Shown: piece after piece, positions 1 through 8,684 of the stretch
How the letters are laid out: each line of letters starts with the position of its first letter
How positions within the stretch are numbered: the stretch's first letter is position 1
DNA from: Haloarcula sp. CBA1127
GTDB taxonomy: Archaea > Halobacteriota > Halobacteria > Halobacteriales > Haloarculaceae
Direction: 5' to 3'
NCBI RefSeq assembly: GCF_001485575.1
Contig: NZ_BCNB01000006.1
Location: 1,302,001 to 1,366,000 of the forward strand
DNA length: 64,000 nucleotides
The notes under the pieces: generated by a model
The model's input: only the letters and a program-made list of their open reading frames with translations
Database searches by the model: none
Told to the model about the DNA's origin: nothing
Program-made: the position numbers and the translations under genes

Positions 1-1
1 C

Positions 2-247
2 CAGCAGGGGGGCGCGGGCGTCGCGGGTGTCGTCCTCGGAACGCTCGGCGCGGGCTGTGCGGCCTGTGGGTCGGCGGTCTTGCTGGGGCTGCTGTCGCTG
101 CTCGGCGTCTCGACTTCGTTGCTGTTTCTGCCGCTGGATGGACTAGAGTTCGCGCTGCTTGCGCTCGTGGTGTTGACCCTTTCCGTCTACTGGCTCGCCG
201 AGGGGATGCGTGGCGGCGAAATCAACGGGTGTCCGGTCGACATCTGA
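2..247 (+). CDS. Membrane protein, 3' end only
   Basis: This is the C-terminal part (81 codons plus TGA) of a gene that begins left of the window. The visible protein is hydrophobic, with at least two membrane segments. The first carries a GAGCAACGSA stretch with two cysteines separated by two residues; the second (FALLALVVLTLSVYWLAE) is followed by a short polar tail ending CPVDI. The Cys-x-x-Cys inside a membrane segment could bind a metal or form a disulfide, but I do not recognise the family. The reading frame is the only open one here and ends cleanly before the promoter region of the next gene. Confidence 0.6.
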   Translation, partial: QQGGAGVAGVVLGTLGAGCAACGSAVLLGLLSLLGVSTSLLFLPLDGLEFALLALVVLTLSVYWLAEGMRGGEINGCPVDI

Positions 248-352
248 CTGTGTCGTTGGCAGGCCCTCGTCTCGCTTCGGTCGTGGAGTGCCAACCATTC
301 CAGCGGGAGAAAACGTATAGTGTCGTCAGCCGAACACCCATATCGAGAAGAT

Positions 353-892
353 ATGCCCGAGACGAAGTCCCAGGTGACGGCTTCGACGGAGTCCCCCGCT
401 GAATACGAGCACCTCCACCGGAAGCGGAAAGAAACGGCCGGCACGGTCGAACTGGCTGAAATCGTTGATGTGTGGGTCGGCGAGCGCGAACTCGCCTGTC
501 AGTTCCAGTTCGACTGGTCGACCGACGCGATACAGCGGCGCTACGACCTGGACAGCGACCGCGACATCGCCAAGGTCGAGCGACTCTGTGAAGCCAACGG
601 CCTGCAGTTCGAGCAGGCCAGCCATCTAGAGGGGTCGCTGGTCGAACTCGAATACACGGGCTCACAGTGGCTGCCACGGCCGGAGGCCGCCTACACCGAC
701 GGCGAGGGATCGGCGGCCGAGACGTTCCGCGCGGAGTGGCGGTTACTGGTCGATGAACTGGCCCAATCGCCTGCATTCATCCGACGGGGCATCGAACGCG
801 TCCGGGCGCTCTCGACGACGCAACTGATTATCGGTGTTATTCTCGTCAAGAAAGTCGCCATCATTGCCTTGCTGGCCCACCTCCTGTTGTAG
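353..892 (+). CDS. Haloarchaeal hypothetical protein with C-terminal membrane anchor
   Basis: The frame is also open from an ATG at 320, but the ATG at 353 (MPETKSQVTAS) gives a typical acidic haloarchaeal N-terminus. The body is soluble and rich in charged residues. The last 20 or so residues (TTQLIIGVILVKKVAIIALL) form one hydrophobic segment at the extreme C-terminus, so the protein is probably tail-anchored with its bulk in the cytoplasm. No catalytic motif is visible and the family is not recognised. It stands alone, convergent with the transducer gene on the other strand. Confidence 0.65.
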   Translation: MPETKSQVTASTESPAEYEHLHRKRKETAGTVELAEIVDVWVGERELACQFQFDWSTDAIQRRYDLDSDRDIAKVERLCEANGLQFEQASHLEGSLVELEYTGSQWLPRPEAAYTDGEGSAAETFRAEWRLLVDELAQSPAFIRRGIERVRALSTTQLIIGVILVKKVAIIALLAHLLL

Positions 893-940
893 GCACAAGG
901 CTGTCGGACGGCGTTGCTGGGACGCTAGTACCGATTCGTC

Positions 941-2581
941 TCAGTCGCTCATTGCGGATCCGGAGCTAGCTGGCGTGTCCACGCCGTCAGTTCCGGCTGT
1001 ATCGAACTGTGAGAGTTCCTCATGGAGCGTGTCGGCGTCGTCGGCGAACCGCTCTACCGAGTCGACCATCCCGGCAACGGTCTGGCCCTGCTGGTCGACC
1101 GTCGTAGCCATGCCACGGGCGTCGGTCGCGGTCTCTCCGGCGATGTCGTTGATGTCGTCGATTATCCGCACGACTTCCTGTGCACTGGTCGCCTGCTGGT
1201 CGGTCGCCCGGTCGATCTCCTGAATGCCGCCGTTGACATCGACAGTGGCGTCGACCACATCTTCAAGCGTGGTAATGGTCTCGGAGATAGTGCTGCTTCC
1301 GCGGTCGACAGCGTCTTCCATCGTTTCCATGGCGTCGACAGACGTCCCGACCTGCGACCGCAGCGAGCCGATGAGGTCCTCCACGTCGCCGGTGGCGGCC
1401 TGTGTCTCGGTCGCAAGCTGTTTGATTTCGTCCGCGACGACGGCAAAGCCAGAGCCCGCCTGGCCGGCACGGGCGGCTTCAATCGAGGCGTTCAGCGCGA
1501 GCATATTTGTCTCCTCGGCGATGCCGTCGATGACTTCGACGATCTCGGCCATGTCTTCGGCGATATCGTCGAGTTGCTTGACCTCGCTTGCGGCGCTCGT
1601 CGAGTAGTGCCGGATTTCATCGACGGCGCTCTGGGCCTCCGACGAAGACCGCTGGGCGTCTCGGCCGAGGTCTGCGGCAGTGTTGCTCTGGTCGGCGATT
1701 TCGGCCACGGACGACGCCATCTCTTCGACGGTCGCCGAAAGGTCACTGAGTTCGCTCGCCGCGTCGTCTAGCTGCTGGCGCTGGGTTTCTGCCCCGTCTG
1801 CGATGTCGGATGCGGTATCGGCCACGGACCGTGTCTCGTCACGGACCTGCTGCCCGTCGGCTAATACCGTTTCACTGCCAGTGGCGATACGTGTCGAGGT
1901 CGACTGGCCGCTGCCGATGGCAGTCTCCAGGGCAGCCAGCGTCTCGTTGATCGCGGCCCCGACGGCCGCCATGGCGTCACTGATGCTGTCAGTATCGACG
2001 CGGGCAGTCAGATCGCCGGCGGCCGCGTCGTCGAGCGCTGTTCGGTACTGTGTCGCTTTCAGTTCGAGGTGACTACTCAGCGCCTCCATCTCGCTGCGCT
2101 CAGACTCCGCGGTTTCACGGGCCTCCTCGGCTGCTTCGCGCGCTTCCTCGGCGCGTTCCTGTGCGTCGTTTGCCTCTTGGATGTTCTGGCCGAGCGAGGT
2201 CGCGGCCCGTTCGAGTTTCGTGTACGCGTCTCCGACTTCGTCGATCCGGTCGACGCCGAAGTCGATGTCGTACTGGCCGTTGTCGACTGCCGTTGCCTTT
2301 CGATTGATTTCGATTATCGCGCGGTACATCTCACAGTAGCCCAGAAATCCGGTCACGGCAACGACAAACCCGATGAATACCGCGGCGGCTGTCACAGAGG
2401 AAAACAGCACGATAGCCAGTGCCGGTGCGCCCACGATCGACATCGCTGCCAGCAGGAAGACACGGGCGCTGAACGTCCGACGAAGCGGTGTCGGCAGGTA
2501 CGGCTCAATTGCCATCGGCACAGTACCGACCGCAAGCATGAGTCGGCCGAGCGGGCCCGTCGAATCATCTGTCGTCGTCAT
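941..2581 (-). CDS. Methyl-accepting chemotaxis transducer (Htr-like)
   Basis: Signal transducer that would relay a stimulus to CheA/CheW. From the ATG at 2581 (MTTTDDSTG) it has two closely spaced membrane segments near residues 40-85 with almost no extracytoplasmic loop. HAMP-like sequence ([21 protein letters not shown]) and a long heptad coiled coil follow. The hallmark MCP hairpin tip lies near residues 360-400 ([20 protein letters not shown], then [13 protein letters not shown]). The frame extends upstream to 2653, but those residues are less haloarchaeal in character. Lack of a periplasmic sensor suggests an input that is cytoplasmic, within the membrane, or supplied by a partner protein; no rhodopsin gene is adjacent. 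Confidence 0.9.
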   Translation of the reverse strand: MTTTDDSTGPLGRLMLAVGTVPMAIEPYLPTPLRRTFSARVFLLAAMSIVGAPALAIVLFSSVTAAAVFIGFVVAVTGFLGYCEMYRAIIEINRKATAVDNGQYDIDFGVDRIDEVGDAYTKLERAATSLGQNIQEANDAQERAEEAREAAEEARETAESERSEMEALSSHLELKATQYRTALDDAAAGDLTARVDTDSISDAMAAVGAAINETLAALETAIGSGQSTSTRIATGSETVLADGQQVRDETRSVADTASDIADGAETQRQQLDDAASELSDLSATVEEMASSVAEIADQSNTAADLGRDAQRSSSEAQSAVDEIRHYSTSAASEVKQLDDIAEDMAEIVEVIDGIAEETNMLALNASIEAARAGQAGSGFAVVADEIKQLATETQAATGDVEDLIGSLRSQVGTSVDAMETMEDAVDRGSSTISETITTLEDVVDATVDVNGGIQEIDRATDQQATSAQEVVRIIDDINDIAGETATDARGMATTVDQQGQTVAGMVDSVERFADDADTLHEELSQFDTAGTDGVDTPASSGSAMSD

Positions 2582-2707
2582 CGTAACCATCTCGACATCG
2601 ATGCCAAACTGACGACGGAACTGGACCGTTCTGGGTACATGCGACACGTTCACTCTCGGCCTATGAAAAGTCGCACCCTCGGAGTATCAGCGGTGAATCT
2701 TCCAGTG

Positions 2708-3895
2708 TCAGTTCGTTGTCGTAATTTCGACCACGTCGCGGTGGTCGAGTTCGGTGTCAGCACCGATCTGTCGCTCGGTGCGCACGTCATGCGCGTGGAG
2801 GAACCCCTCGCCGATGTCGGTGTGCAAGAAGTATGCGAAGTCCTCGGCAGTCGACCCGTCGGGGAGGACGAAACAGTCCTGCAGGAAGGTCCCGTCTTCC
2901 TGGGGCTTGCGAGCGCCGGGGAACACCGCGATAGCCCCCAGTTCTTCAAACAGCGCGGTTTCGAGGGCCTGCTGGACGCCCGTGCCGCCGAAGTCGGTGA
3001 CGAACTCCTGGATCTGTTCGAGCCCTGCGGCCTTCTCTTCGGGCAGGTCTGCCGTCACGGTGAACTCCTCGTCGCCCGGCCGGTAGTCAAGCACGCCCTG
3101 CTCGTTGCCGTTTTTCAGCGCCTTCTCCGCGTGGGCCGAGACGGGAACGAACGTGAGATGCTCGTACTCCGGGTCCTCAGTGATTGGCTCCCAGTTTTCC
3201 TGTGCCGCTGGGGTATCCATCTTGTTTGCCGCGATGAGCATCGGCTTGGTCCGGATGCGGATTTCCCGAGCGAGTGCCGCTCTGTCCTCGTCGTCCCAGG
3301 TGTCAGGGTCCAGTTCCAGGTCCAGCGCGAGGACGACCTGCTTGATCTCGTCAGCGTTGATCTTGAACGCCGACATCTGCTCGGCGAGGTCGTCCTCAAT
3401 GGCCTTGTCCTCGCCGTGGTAGCCCGAGCGGTAGCGCTCGATGCCCTTCTCCAGAATGTCGAGATACCACATATCCAGTTCGTCTTCGAGGAAGTCGATG
3501 TCCTCGCGCGGGTCGTGGTCCTCGGTGGGTTCCCCTTCAAGATCTGTTTCGCCGGTGAAATCCACGACGTGGACGAGCACGTCAGCTTCGTTAAGGTCCG
3601 TGAGGAACTGGTTCCCCAGCCCTTTCCCTTCGTGTGCGCCGGGGACGAGGCCGGCCACGTCGACGAGTTTCGTCGGAACGAACCGGACGCCCTCTGTACA
3701 GTAGCCGTGGTTGGGCGTGCAGGTGTGGTCGAACTCCGGGGCCGCACAGTCGACGCGGACGTACGCTTCGCCCATCGAGGGATCGATTGTCGTGAACGGG
3801 TACGCGCCCTCCGGCACATCGTTCATCGTCGCCGCATTGAAAAACGTAGACTTGCCGACAGAGGGCTTGCCGACGAGTCCGATCTTGTAGCTCAT
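2708..3895 (-). CDS. ychF: YchF/Obg-related GTPase (redox-regulated ATPase YchF)
   Basis: Translation-associated P-loop NTPase of the YchF (Ola1) branch of the Obg superfamily. The protein has 395 residues. The P-loop GKPSVGKST is at residues 9-17, switch II is DVAGLVPGAHEGKG near residue 80, and the base-recognition motif NKMD is near residue 225. A TGS-type domain forms the C-terminus, with the DFAYFLHTDIGEGFLHAHD segment typical of YchF. The sequence between the G3 and G4 motifs carries the archaeal-type acidic helical insertion. It appears monocistronic, with about 90 bases to the divergent or convergent neighbours. Confidence 0.93.
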   Translation of the reverse strand: MSYKIGLVGKPSVGKSTFFNAATMNDVPEGAYPFTTIDPSMGEAYVRVDCAAPEFDHTCTPNHGYCTEGVRFVPTKLVDVAGLVPGAHEGKGLGNQFLTDLNEADVLVHVVDFTGETDLEGEPTEDHDPREDIDFLEDELDMWYLDILEKGIERYRSGYHGEDKAIEDDLAEQMSAFKINADEIKQVVLALDLELDPDTWDDEDRAALAREIRIRTKPMLIAANKMDTPAAQENWEPITEDPEYEHLTFVPVSAHAEKALKNGNEQGVLDYRPGDEEFTVTADLPEEKAAGLEQIQEFVTDFGGTGVQQALETALFEELGAIAVFPGARKPQEDGTFLQDCFVLPDGSTAEDFAYFLHTDIGEGFLHAHDVRTERQIGADTELDHRDVVEITTTN

Positions 3896-3988
3896 TGCAC
3901 CGACGAAGCGGTTTCAGCGGCTTAAACGCTGTTACACGAGCTACGAGAGCGTGTGAGTCACACACGCGGTGCGAATACCGGATGGCGT

Positions 3989-4486
3989 TTACAGTCGTCG
4001 CTCGTAGACGTTCACCGGATGTTGCTGTCCACCGACCTCGGTCGTCCGCTCGCCGACCTTCTCGAAGTGGGAGCGGTAGAACGCGTTGCCGACCTCGTTC
4101 TCGGCCAGCACTTCGTCGCGGATCTTCCGCACCGAAAGTTCGTGCAGGTGCTGTTCGCCGCGGTGCAACAGCTCCGTCCCGATACCCTCTCCCCAGTAGT
4201 CCGGGTGGACGTACAGGTCGAGGTCGCCGAAGCCGGTCGCGTCCGTCATCCCACAGCTCATGTACGCTACTACGTCATCGTCGGCTGTAGAGACGAACAG
4301 GCCGACCTCTTCGAGCTCGATCATCTGCTCCAGTAGCGGCGGCGCATATCCCTCCTTGAGGAGGCTGTTCACCGTCTTTTCCCCGATGATATCGTCGTAT
4401 ACCGCGTGCCACGCGGCTCTGGCGACCCGGCGGATGTCCGCGATATCCACCGATTCGGCCGGTCGGATGGCTGTCTGGAACGACAT
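3989..4486 (-). CDS. GNAT family N-acetyltransferase
   Basis: Acetyl-CoA-dependent N-acetyltransferase of unknown substrate. The GNAT core is visible: an N-terminal IRPAESVDIADIRRV segment, then DLYVHPDYWGEGIGTELLHRGEQHL, which contains the acetyl-CoA pyrophosphate-binding loop (Q/RxxGxG/A-like GEGIGT). A FYRSHFEKVGE segment follows near the C-terminus. I chose the ATG at 4486 (MSFQTAIRP). The frame is open to 4579 but those residues do not match the fold, and an AT-rich box (TATACTC-like) lies about 25 bases upstream of 4486. It is divergent from trpC. Confidence 0.85.
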   Translation of the reverse strand: MSFQTAIRPAESVDIADIRRVARAAWHAVYDDIIGEKTVNSLLKEGYAPPLLEQMIELEEVGLFVSTADDDVVAYMSCGMTDATGFGDLDLYVHPDYWGEGIGTELLHRGEQHLHELSVRKIRDEVLAENEVGNAFYRSHFEKVGERTTEVGGQQHPVNVYERRL

Positions 4487-4578
4487 ATGTGAACAGTTAA
4501 CGCGAAAGAGTATAGAAGTGTGCCATGGTTGACAGCCTGCCGGCTTGCCTGTGTTCTGCTCCCCGAGAGAATAGGACA

Positions 4579-4590
4579 ACTCTTATGTAC
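4579..4590 (+). promoter_or_regulatory. Probable trpCBA promoter (TATA-like box)
   Basis: An AT-rich CTTATG-type element lies 28-33 bases before the trpC ATG at 4615. That is the spacing expected when haloarchaeal transcription starts at or just before the start codon. GTAC is repeated just downstream (4587-4590 and 4597-4600), which might be a regulator half-site pair; this is inference only. Confidence 0.45.
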
Positions 4591-4614
4591 ACTTCTGTAC
4601 GTTAGTGTTCAGTA

Positions 4615-5430
4615 ATGGACGACAGTGAGGAGATAGCACCAGCGGTTCAATCGATTCTCGACGCGGCGCGGGAGCGCGGTGGCAGCGGAGACCGGGTATC
4701 GGTGACGCCCCGCTCGCTGCCCGATGCCTTCGACGCGGCGGCGGTCGACGGGCGGACGCCGGTCGTCGCCGAAATCAAGCCGACGAGTCCGACCGCGGAC
4801 GGCGAGCGGACCGACGACCCGGTCGACCTCGCACAACAGATGGTCGAGGGCGGCGCGGCGGCGCTCTCCGTCCTGACCGAGCCGGACCACTTCGGCGGGT
4901 CGGCGGCGACGCTTGAGCGGGTCCGAGATACCGTCGACGTGCCCGTCCTGCGGAAGGACTTCATCCTCCACGAGAACCAGCTGGATGTCGTTGAAGCGGA
5001 TGTTGTCCTGCTCATCGTCCGTTTTCTCGAAGCCGAGGGCACCGACGACCTCGCGGACCTCCTCACGGCCGCGCGTGAGCGCGGCTTTCAGGTCCTTGTG
5101 GAGGCGCACACGGCGGCGGAGGTGGAAAAAGCACTCGACGCTGGCGCGGATATCATCGGCGTCAACAACCGCGACCTCGGCGAGCTAGCGGTCGACCTCG
5201 GAACGTTCGAAACTGTCGCACCAGATGTCCCCGAGGGCGTCACACTCATTGCTGAAAGTGGTATACAGACAGCGGACGACGTCACGCGGATGCGCGACGC
5301 CGGTGCGGACGCCCTGCTGATCGGCTCGGCGATCATGGACCACGACGCGGCGACGGACGTGGAAGCGAACACGCGGCGACTGACACGCGCGAACACTGAT
5401 GCAGTTGAGACAACAACTACAGACACATGA
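4615..5430 (+). CDS. trpC: Indole-3-glycerol phosphate synthase
   Basis: Converts carboxyphenylamino-deoxyribulose phosphate to indole-3-glycerol phosphate, the fourth step of the tryptophan branch. The beta/alpha-barrel markers are all present: [14 protein letters not shown] with the catalytic Lys (family usually EIKxxSPS), VLRKDFI with the second Lys, [13 protein letters not shown], and [12 protein letters not shown] followed by the phosphate-binding [12 protein letters not shown]. It is the first gene of a trpC-trpB-trpA operon and overlaps trpB by ATGA. trpD, trpE, trpF and trpG are not in the window, consistent with the split trp clusters known in haloarchaea. Confidence 0.96.
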   Translation: MDDSEEIAPAVQSILDAARERGGSGDRVSVTPRSLPDAFDAAAVDGRTPVVAEIKPTSPTADGERTDDPVDLAQQMVEGGAAALSVLTEPDHFGGSAATLERVRDTVDVPVLRKDFILHENQLDVVEADVVLLIVRFLEAEGTDDLADLLTAARERGFQVLVEAHTAAEVEKALDAGADIIGVNNRDLGELAVDLGTFETVAPDVPEGVTLIAESGIQTADDVTRMRDAGADALLIGSAIMDHDAATDVEANTRRLTRANTDAVETTTTDT

Positions 5431-6740
5431 GTACTGACGACGCATACGACCCCAAGTTCGGCGAGTACGGTGGACAGTACGTGCCAGAGGCGCTGATGCC
5501 AGCTATCGAAGAGCTGACTGACGCCTACCAGCGGTACGTGCTCGAAAACGAGGACGGCTTCATGGACGAGTTCCGGGAGCGGCTGGCCGACTTCGGCGGC
5601 CGACCGACGCCGCTGCAGTACGCGGACCAGCTCTCGGCCCGGTACGACACGGACGTCTACCTCAAGCGCGAGGACCTGCTGCATGGCGGCGCACACAAGC
5701 TTAACAACGCGCTCGGGCAGGTCTTGCTCGCGAAGTACATGGGCAAAGAGCGGATTATCGCCGAGACCGGCGCGGGCCAGCACGGCACGGCAACGGCAAT
5801 GGCGGCGGCCCACCTCGATATGCCCTGTGAGATTTACATGGGCGAGACCGACATCGCGCGACAGCGCCCCAACGTCTTCCGGATGAAAATAAACGGCTCG
5901 GAGGTCGTCCCCGTCACCGTCGGCCGGGGCACGCTCAAGGAAGCGATATCTGAGACGATGCGCGAGTGGGCGACCACCGTCGAGAACACCCACTACGTCA
6001 TCGGAAGCATCGTCGGTCCGCACCCGTTCCCGAAGATGGTGCGTGACTTCCAGGCGGTCATCTCCGAGGAGGCCCGCGAGCAAGCTATCGAGAAGATGGG
6101 TGGGCTGCCCGATTCCGTGATGGCCTGTGCTGGCGGCGGCTCGAACACGATGGGGATGTTCGCGCACTTTGTCGAGGACACTGATGTCGACCTCTACGCT
6201 GTCGAGGCCGGCGGCTCCTCGCTGCAGGTCGACGAGGAGGAAGGCGTCGCACCGAACTCCGCGACTCTCTCAACCGGTGACGAGGGCGTGCTCCACGGTG
6301 CGCGCACGAAGCTTCTGCAGGATTCGGACGGCCAGATCATGGAATCTCACTCCGTCTCGTCGGGGCTGGACTACGCCGGTGTCGGCCCGGAACTCGCCCA
6401 TCTCGTTGACGAAAACCGCGTCACGCCGGTCAACGTTGACGACGACATCGCGCTGGAGGCGTTCCACCGCCTCTCCCAGGACGAGGGTATCATCCCGGCT
6501 CTGGAGACAGCCCATGCCTTCGGTTACCTCGAAGAGCACCACGACGAAGTCGGTGACTCCGTTATTATCAACGTCTCCGGCCGCGGCGACAAGGACCTCG
6601 AAATCGCCATCGAGGAGACCAGCAAGCGAGACCTCGATATCGCGCCCGATATGTCTATCTTCGATAGCGTGGGGCGAAGCCCCACGTCACAGTCGAGCGG
6701 CGATGAGCCGCGAGACAGCGTCGGTGGGGGTGGCCTCTGA
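5427..6740 (+). CDS. trpB: Tryptophan synthase beta chain
   Basis: PLP enzyme that condenses indole with serine to make tryptophan. Recognised by the N-terminal [16 protein letters not shown], the PLP-lysine segment [25 protein letters not shown] and the glycine-rich phosphate-binding [11 protein letters not shown]. This is the TrpB1-type partner of TrpA. It overlaps trpC by ATGA and trpA by TGATG, so translation is probably coupled. The last 25 or so codons form an odd Ser/Gly/Arg-rich tail ([18 protein letters not shown]) encoded by DNA with two strong palindromes. Canonical TrpB ends near the preceding ISRDLDI-like segment, so the tail looks like an insertion. Confidence 0.96.
   Translation: MSTDDAYDPKFGEYGGQYVPEALMPAIEELTDAYQRYVLENEDGFMDEFRERLADFGGRPTPLQYADQLSARYDTDVYLKREDLLHGGAHKLNNALGQVLLAKYMGKERIIAETGAGQHGTATAMAAAHLDMPCEIYMGETDIARQRPNVFRMKINGSEVVPVTVGRGTLKEAISETMREWATTVENTHYVIGSIVGPHPFPKMVRDFQAVISEEAREQAIEKMGGLPDSVMACAGGGSNTMGMFAHFVEDTDVDLYAVEAGGSSLQVDEEEGVAPNSATLSTGDEGVLHGARTKLLQDSDGQIMESHSVSSGLDYAGVGPELAHLVDENRVTPVNVDDDIALEAFHRLSQDEGIIPALETAHAFGYLEEHHDEVGDSVIINVSGRGDKDLEIAIEETSKRDLDIAPDMSIFDSVGRSPTSQSSGDEPRDSVGGGGL
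6668..6711. repeat. Two palindromes inside the 3' end of trpB
   Basis: CGTGGGGC (6668-6675), loop GAA, GCCCCACG (6679-6686) is a perfect 8-bp stem closed by a GCGAAGC-type mini-hairpin. A second stem, GCGGC/GCCGC (6697-6701 and 6707-6711) with loop GATGA, follows 10 bases later. Both are translated in frame as the non-conserved TrpB tail. They could be a decayed mobile palindromic element, or could affect translation of trpA. Confidence 0.7.
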
Positions 6741-7570
6741 TGGGACTCGAACGCGCCTTTGCCGACGAGCCCGCTTTCGTCCCGTACCTCGCGGCCGGCG
6801 ATCCGAACTACGAGGCGTCGCTAGAATACGTCGAGGCGCTGGTCCGCGGCGGCGCAGATGTCATCGAGCTCGGCCTGCCCTTTTCCGAGCCCATCGCGGA
6901 AGGGAAGACCATCCAGAACGCTATCGTCCGCTCGCTGGAAGCCGGGATGACACCCGACCGCTTCTTCGAGTTCGTCGAGGACCTCGACGTGGACGTGCCG
7001 CTGGTGTGTATGACCTACTACAACCTCATCTATCAGTACGGTGAGGACGAGGGTCCGCGACCGTTCGTCGAGAAGGCCGCCGCGGTCGGCATCGAGGGAC
7101 TCGTCGTCCCGGACCTCCCCGGGGAGGAAGCCGGCCCGCTCCGGACGGCCTGTGACGAGTTCGGTCTCGATCTGGTTTTCATCGTCGCGCCGACGACCAA
7201 GGGCGACCGGCTCGAACGGATGCTCGAACAGGTGTCTGGCTACGTGTACGTGCAGGCCCGTCTGGGCGTCACCGGCGCGCGCGAGGACGTAGATGACGCT
7301 ACCGAGGACTCGCTGGCCCGCCTCTCAGACTGGGACGTGCCAAAGGCCGTCGGGTTCGGCATCAAGACCGGCGAGCACGCCGAGCGAATTGTGTCTGCCG
7401 GCGCTGACGGCGTCATCGTCGGCTCTGCACTGGTCGATATCGTTGCTGAGGGCCACGAAGACGGCGATTCGGCCGAGACTGTGGCCGACCGGCTCGAAGC
7501 GAAGGCCCACGAACTCAAAGAGGGGGCGCTCCGGGGAGCGGCAGAACGACCGCAACCGGAACGCACATAA
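6740..7570 (+). CDS. trpA: Tryptophan synthase alpha chain
   Basis: Cleaves indole-3-glycerol phosphate to indole and glyceraldehyde 3-phosphate and channels indole to TrpB. TIM-barrel landmarks: [34 protein letters not shown] with the catalytic Glu of [26 protein letters not shown] and [11 protein letters not shown]. The second catalytic acid, Asp in the bacterial ADGPTIQ motif, is Glu here (AEGKTIQ); this is read directly from the sequence and may be a haloarchaeal family trait. The start overlaps the trpB stop (TGATG). Confidence 0.95.
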   Translation: MGLERAFADEPAFVPYLAAGDPNYEASLEYVEALVRGGADVIELGLPFSEPIAEGKTIQNAIVRSLEAGMTPDRFFEFVEDLDVDVPLVCMTYYNLIYQYGEDEGPRPFVEKAAAVGIEGLVVPDLPGEEAGPLRTACDEFGLDLVFIVAPTTKGDRLERMLEQVSGYVYVQARLGVTGAREDVDDATEDSLARLSDWDVPKAVGFGIKTGEHAERIVSAGADGVIVGSALVDIVAEGHEDGDSAETVADRLEAKAHELKEGALRGAAERPQPERT

Positions 7571-7596
7571 TCGTACTTGCCACACTGTCTCATAAC

Positions 7597-8400
7597 ATGA
7601 CTGCAGGAAAACGCGCACGACTCGAACGCATCGGGACAGACGACACATACGTCATCATCCCGATGGACCACGGCATCACAATGGGGGCTGTAAAGGGCCT
7701 CAAAGACATCGAATCGACGATTGATGCGGTTACCAGCGGTGGCGCAGACGCCGTCCTTACCCAGCGTGGCATCGCCGGGCGAGTTCACCCCAACAAGAAC
7801 GACGCGGGCTATATCACGCATCTCAATGGCTCTACTACTATCGGCCCGGACGAGCAGGACAAGCGGACCACGGGAACGGTCAAGGACGCAATCCGCGCTG
7901 GGGCCGACGCCGTCTCGTTCCACATCAACGTCGGCAGCCAGTACGAACCCGAACAGATCGAAGAGCTCTCCGAGCTGACGACCGAAGCCAGCCAGTACGG
8001 CCTGCCGGTGCTGGCGATGGCCTACGCCCGCGGTCCCGACATCGACGCCGAGAACGAGGACTACAACCAGTCCGTCGGCCACGCCGTCCGACTGGCCGAG
8101 GAACTGGGCGCTGATATCGTCAAGACCGGCTACACCGGCTCCGCCGAAACGTTCCAGCACGTCGTCGAGTCCACGTCGCTGCCGGTGGTCATCGCCGGCG
8201 GCTCGAAGGGCACTGATGAGGATACCGTCCGGATGGTCCGCGGGACGATGGACGCCGGGGCCTCCGGTGTTTCCATGGGCCGCTCTATTTTCCAGCACGA
8301 CGAACCGGAGAAGATTGCGCGTGCCGTCTCCGCCGTCGTCCACGACGACGCCACCACCGAGGAAGCGCTCCGCGAGGCCGGACTGGCTGTCGAGGCCTAA
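7597..8400 (+). CDS. 2-amino-3,7-dideoxy-D-threo-hept-6-ulosonate (ADTH) synthase
   Basis: Class I aldolase-fold enzyme that starts the archaeal alternative to the DAHP route. It makes ADTH from aspartate semialdehyde and a deoxy-ketohexose phosphate. Motifs: IPMDHGITMG near the N-terminus, FHINVGSQYE, a conserved Tyr in LAMAYARG, the Schiff-base Lys in DIVKTGYTG, then VVIAGGSKGTDEDTV and GVSMGRSIFQH at the phosphate site. It lies 26 bases after trpA on the same strand and is probably co-transcribed. Its product feeds the dehydroquinate synthase II encoded at 9739. It was formerly annotated as a fructose-bisphosphate aldolase; the context argues for the aromatic role. Confidence 0.9.
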   Translation: MTAGKRARLERIGTDDTYVIIPMDHGITMGAVKGLKDIESTIDAVTSGGADAVLTQRGIAGRVHPNKNDAGYITHLNGSTTIGPDEQDKRTTGTVKDAIRAGADAVSFHINVGSQYEPEQIEELSELTTEASQYGLPVLAMAYARGPDIDAENEDYNQSVGHAVRLAEELGADIVKTGYTGSAETFQHVVESTSLPVVIAGGSKGTDEDTVRMVRGTMDAGASGVSMGRSIFQHDEPEKIARAVSAVVHDDATTEEALREAGLAVEA

Positions 8401-8684
8401 CGGCCAAACAGCGACCGCATTCTCTTATCGAGACCGTCAGTATCGTGTTCAGATGTGTCGCCACCTTGGCATAGATAATCAGTCGCGGACGACGATGTGT
8501 CCGCGGCCGAGTCAGACGCGTCAACATTTTCCGCTGGCTCAGCAACCGGTTCTGATTCGGTGTCGGTCTGGTCGGTGCCGTCCAGTACCGATGCGGTTTG
8601 GCCGTTCTCCACGGAGCCCGATGGCCGTGGCTCTGAGGCCGGAGAGTCGACGGAATCAGGCGCTTCAGCTGTGTGCCCATGTGC
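8397..8684 (-). pseudogene. In-frame C-terminal continuation of the MinD-like gene after a TAG codon
   Basis: After the TAG that ends the MinD-like frame (8685-8687) the same frame stays open for 95 more codons to 8397. It encodes an acidic Ser/Asp/Glu/Thr-rich linker (AHGHTAEAPDSVDSPASEP, then many Asp and Ser) ending DKRMRSLFGR. That end is short, basic and hydrophobic, and resembles the membrane-targeting amphipathic helix at the C-terminus of MinD proteins (family form KRLFGG). A separate gene could start at the GTG at 8612 (71 codons), but the same frame, same composition and MinD-like ending suggest one original gene split by a nonsense codon, or one read through. It overlaps the stop of the ADTH synthase gene by 4 bases. 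Confidence 0.55.

Noticed and set aside
2069-3925. Long plus-strand ORF (618 codons) opposite the transducer and ychF
   Set aside because: It is antisense to two well supported genes, has Arg/Cys/His-rich composition unlike the acidic proteome and no family match. GC-rich third positions create such shadow ORFs.
8397-8612. Independent 71-residue gene starting at GTG 8612
   Set aside because: Possible, but there is no separate promoter-like sequence and the frame and composition are continuous with the MinD-like gene, so I treat it as that gene's tail.
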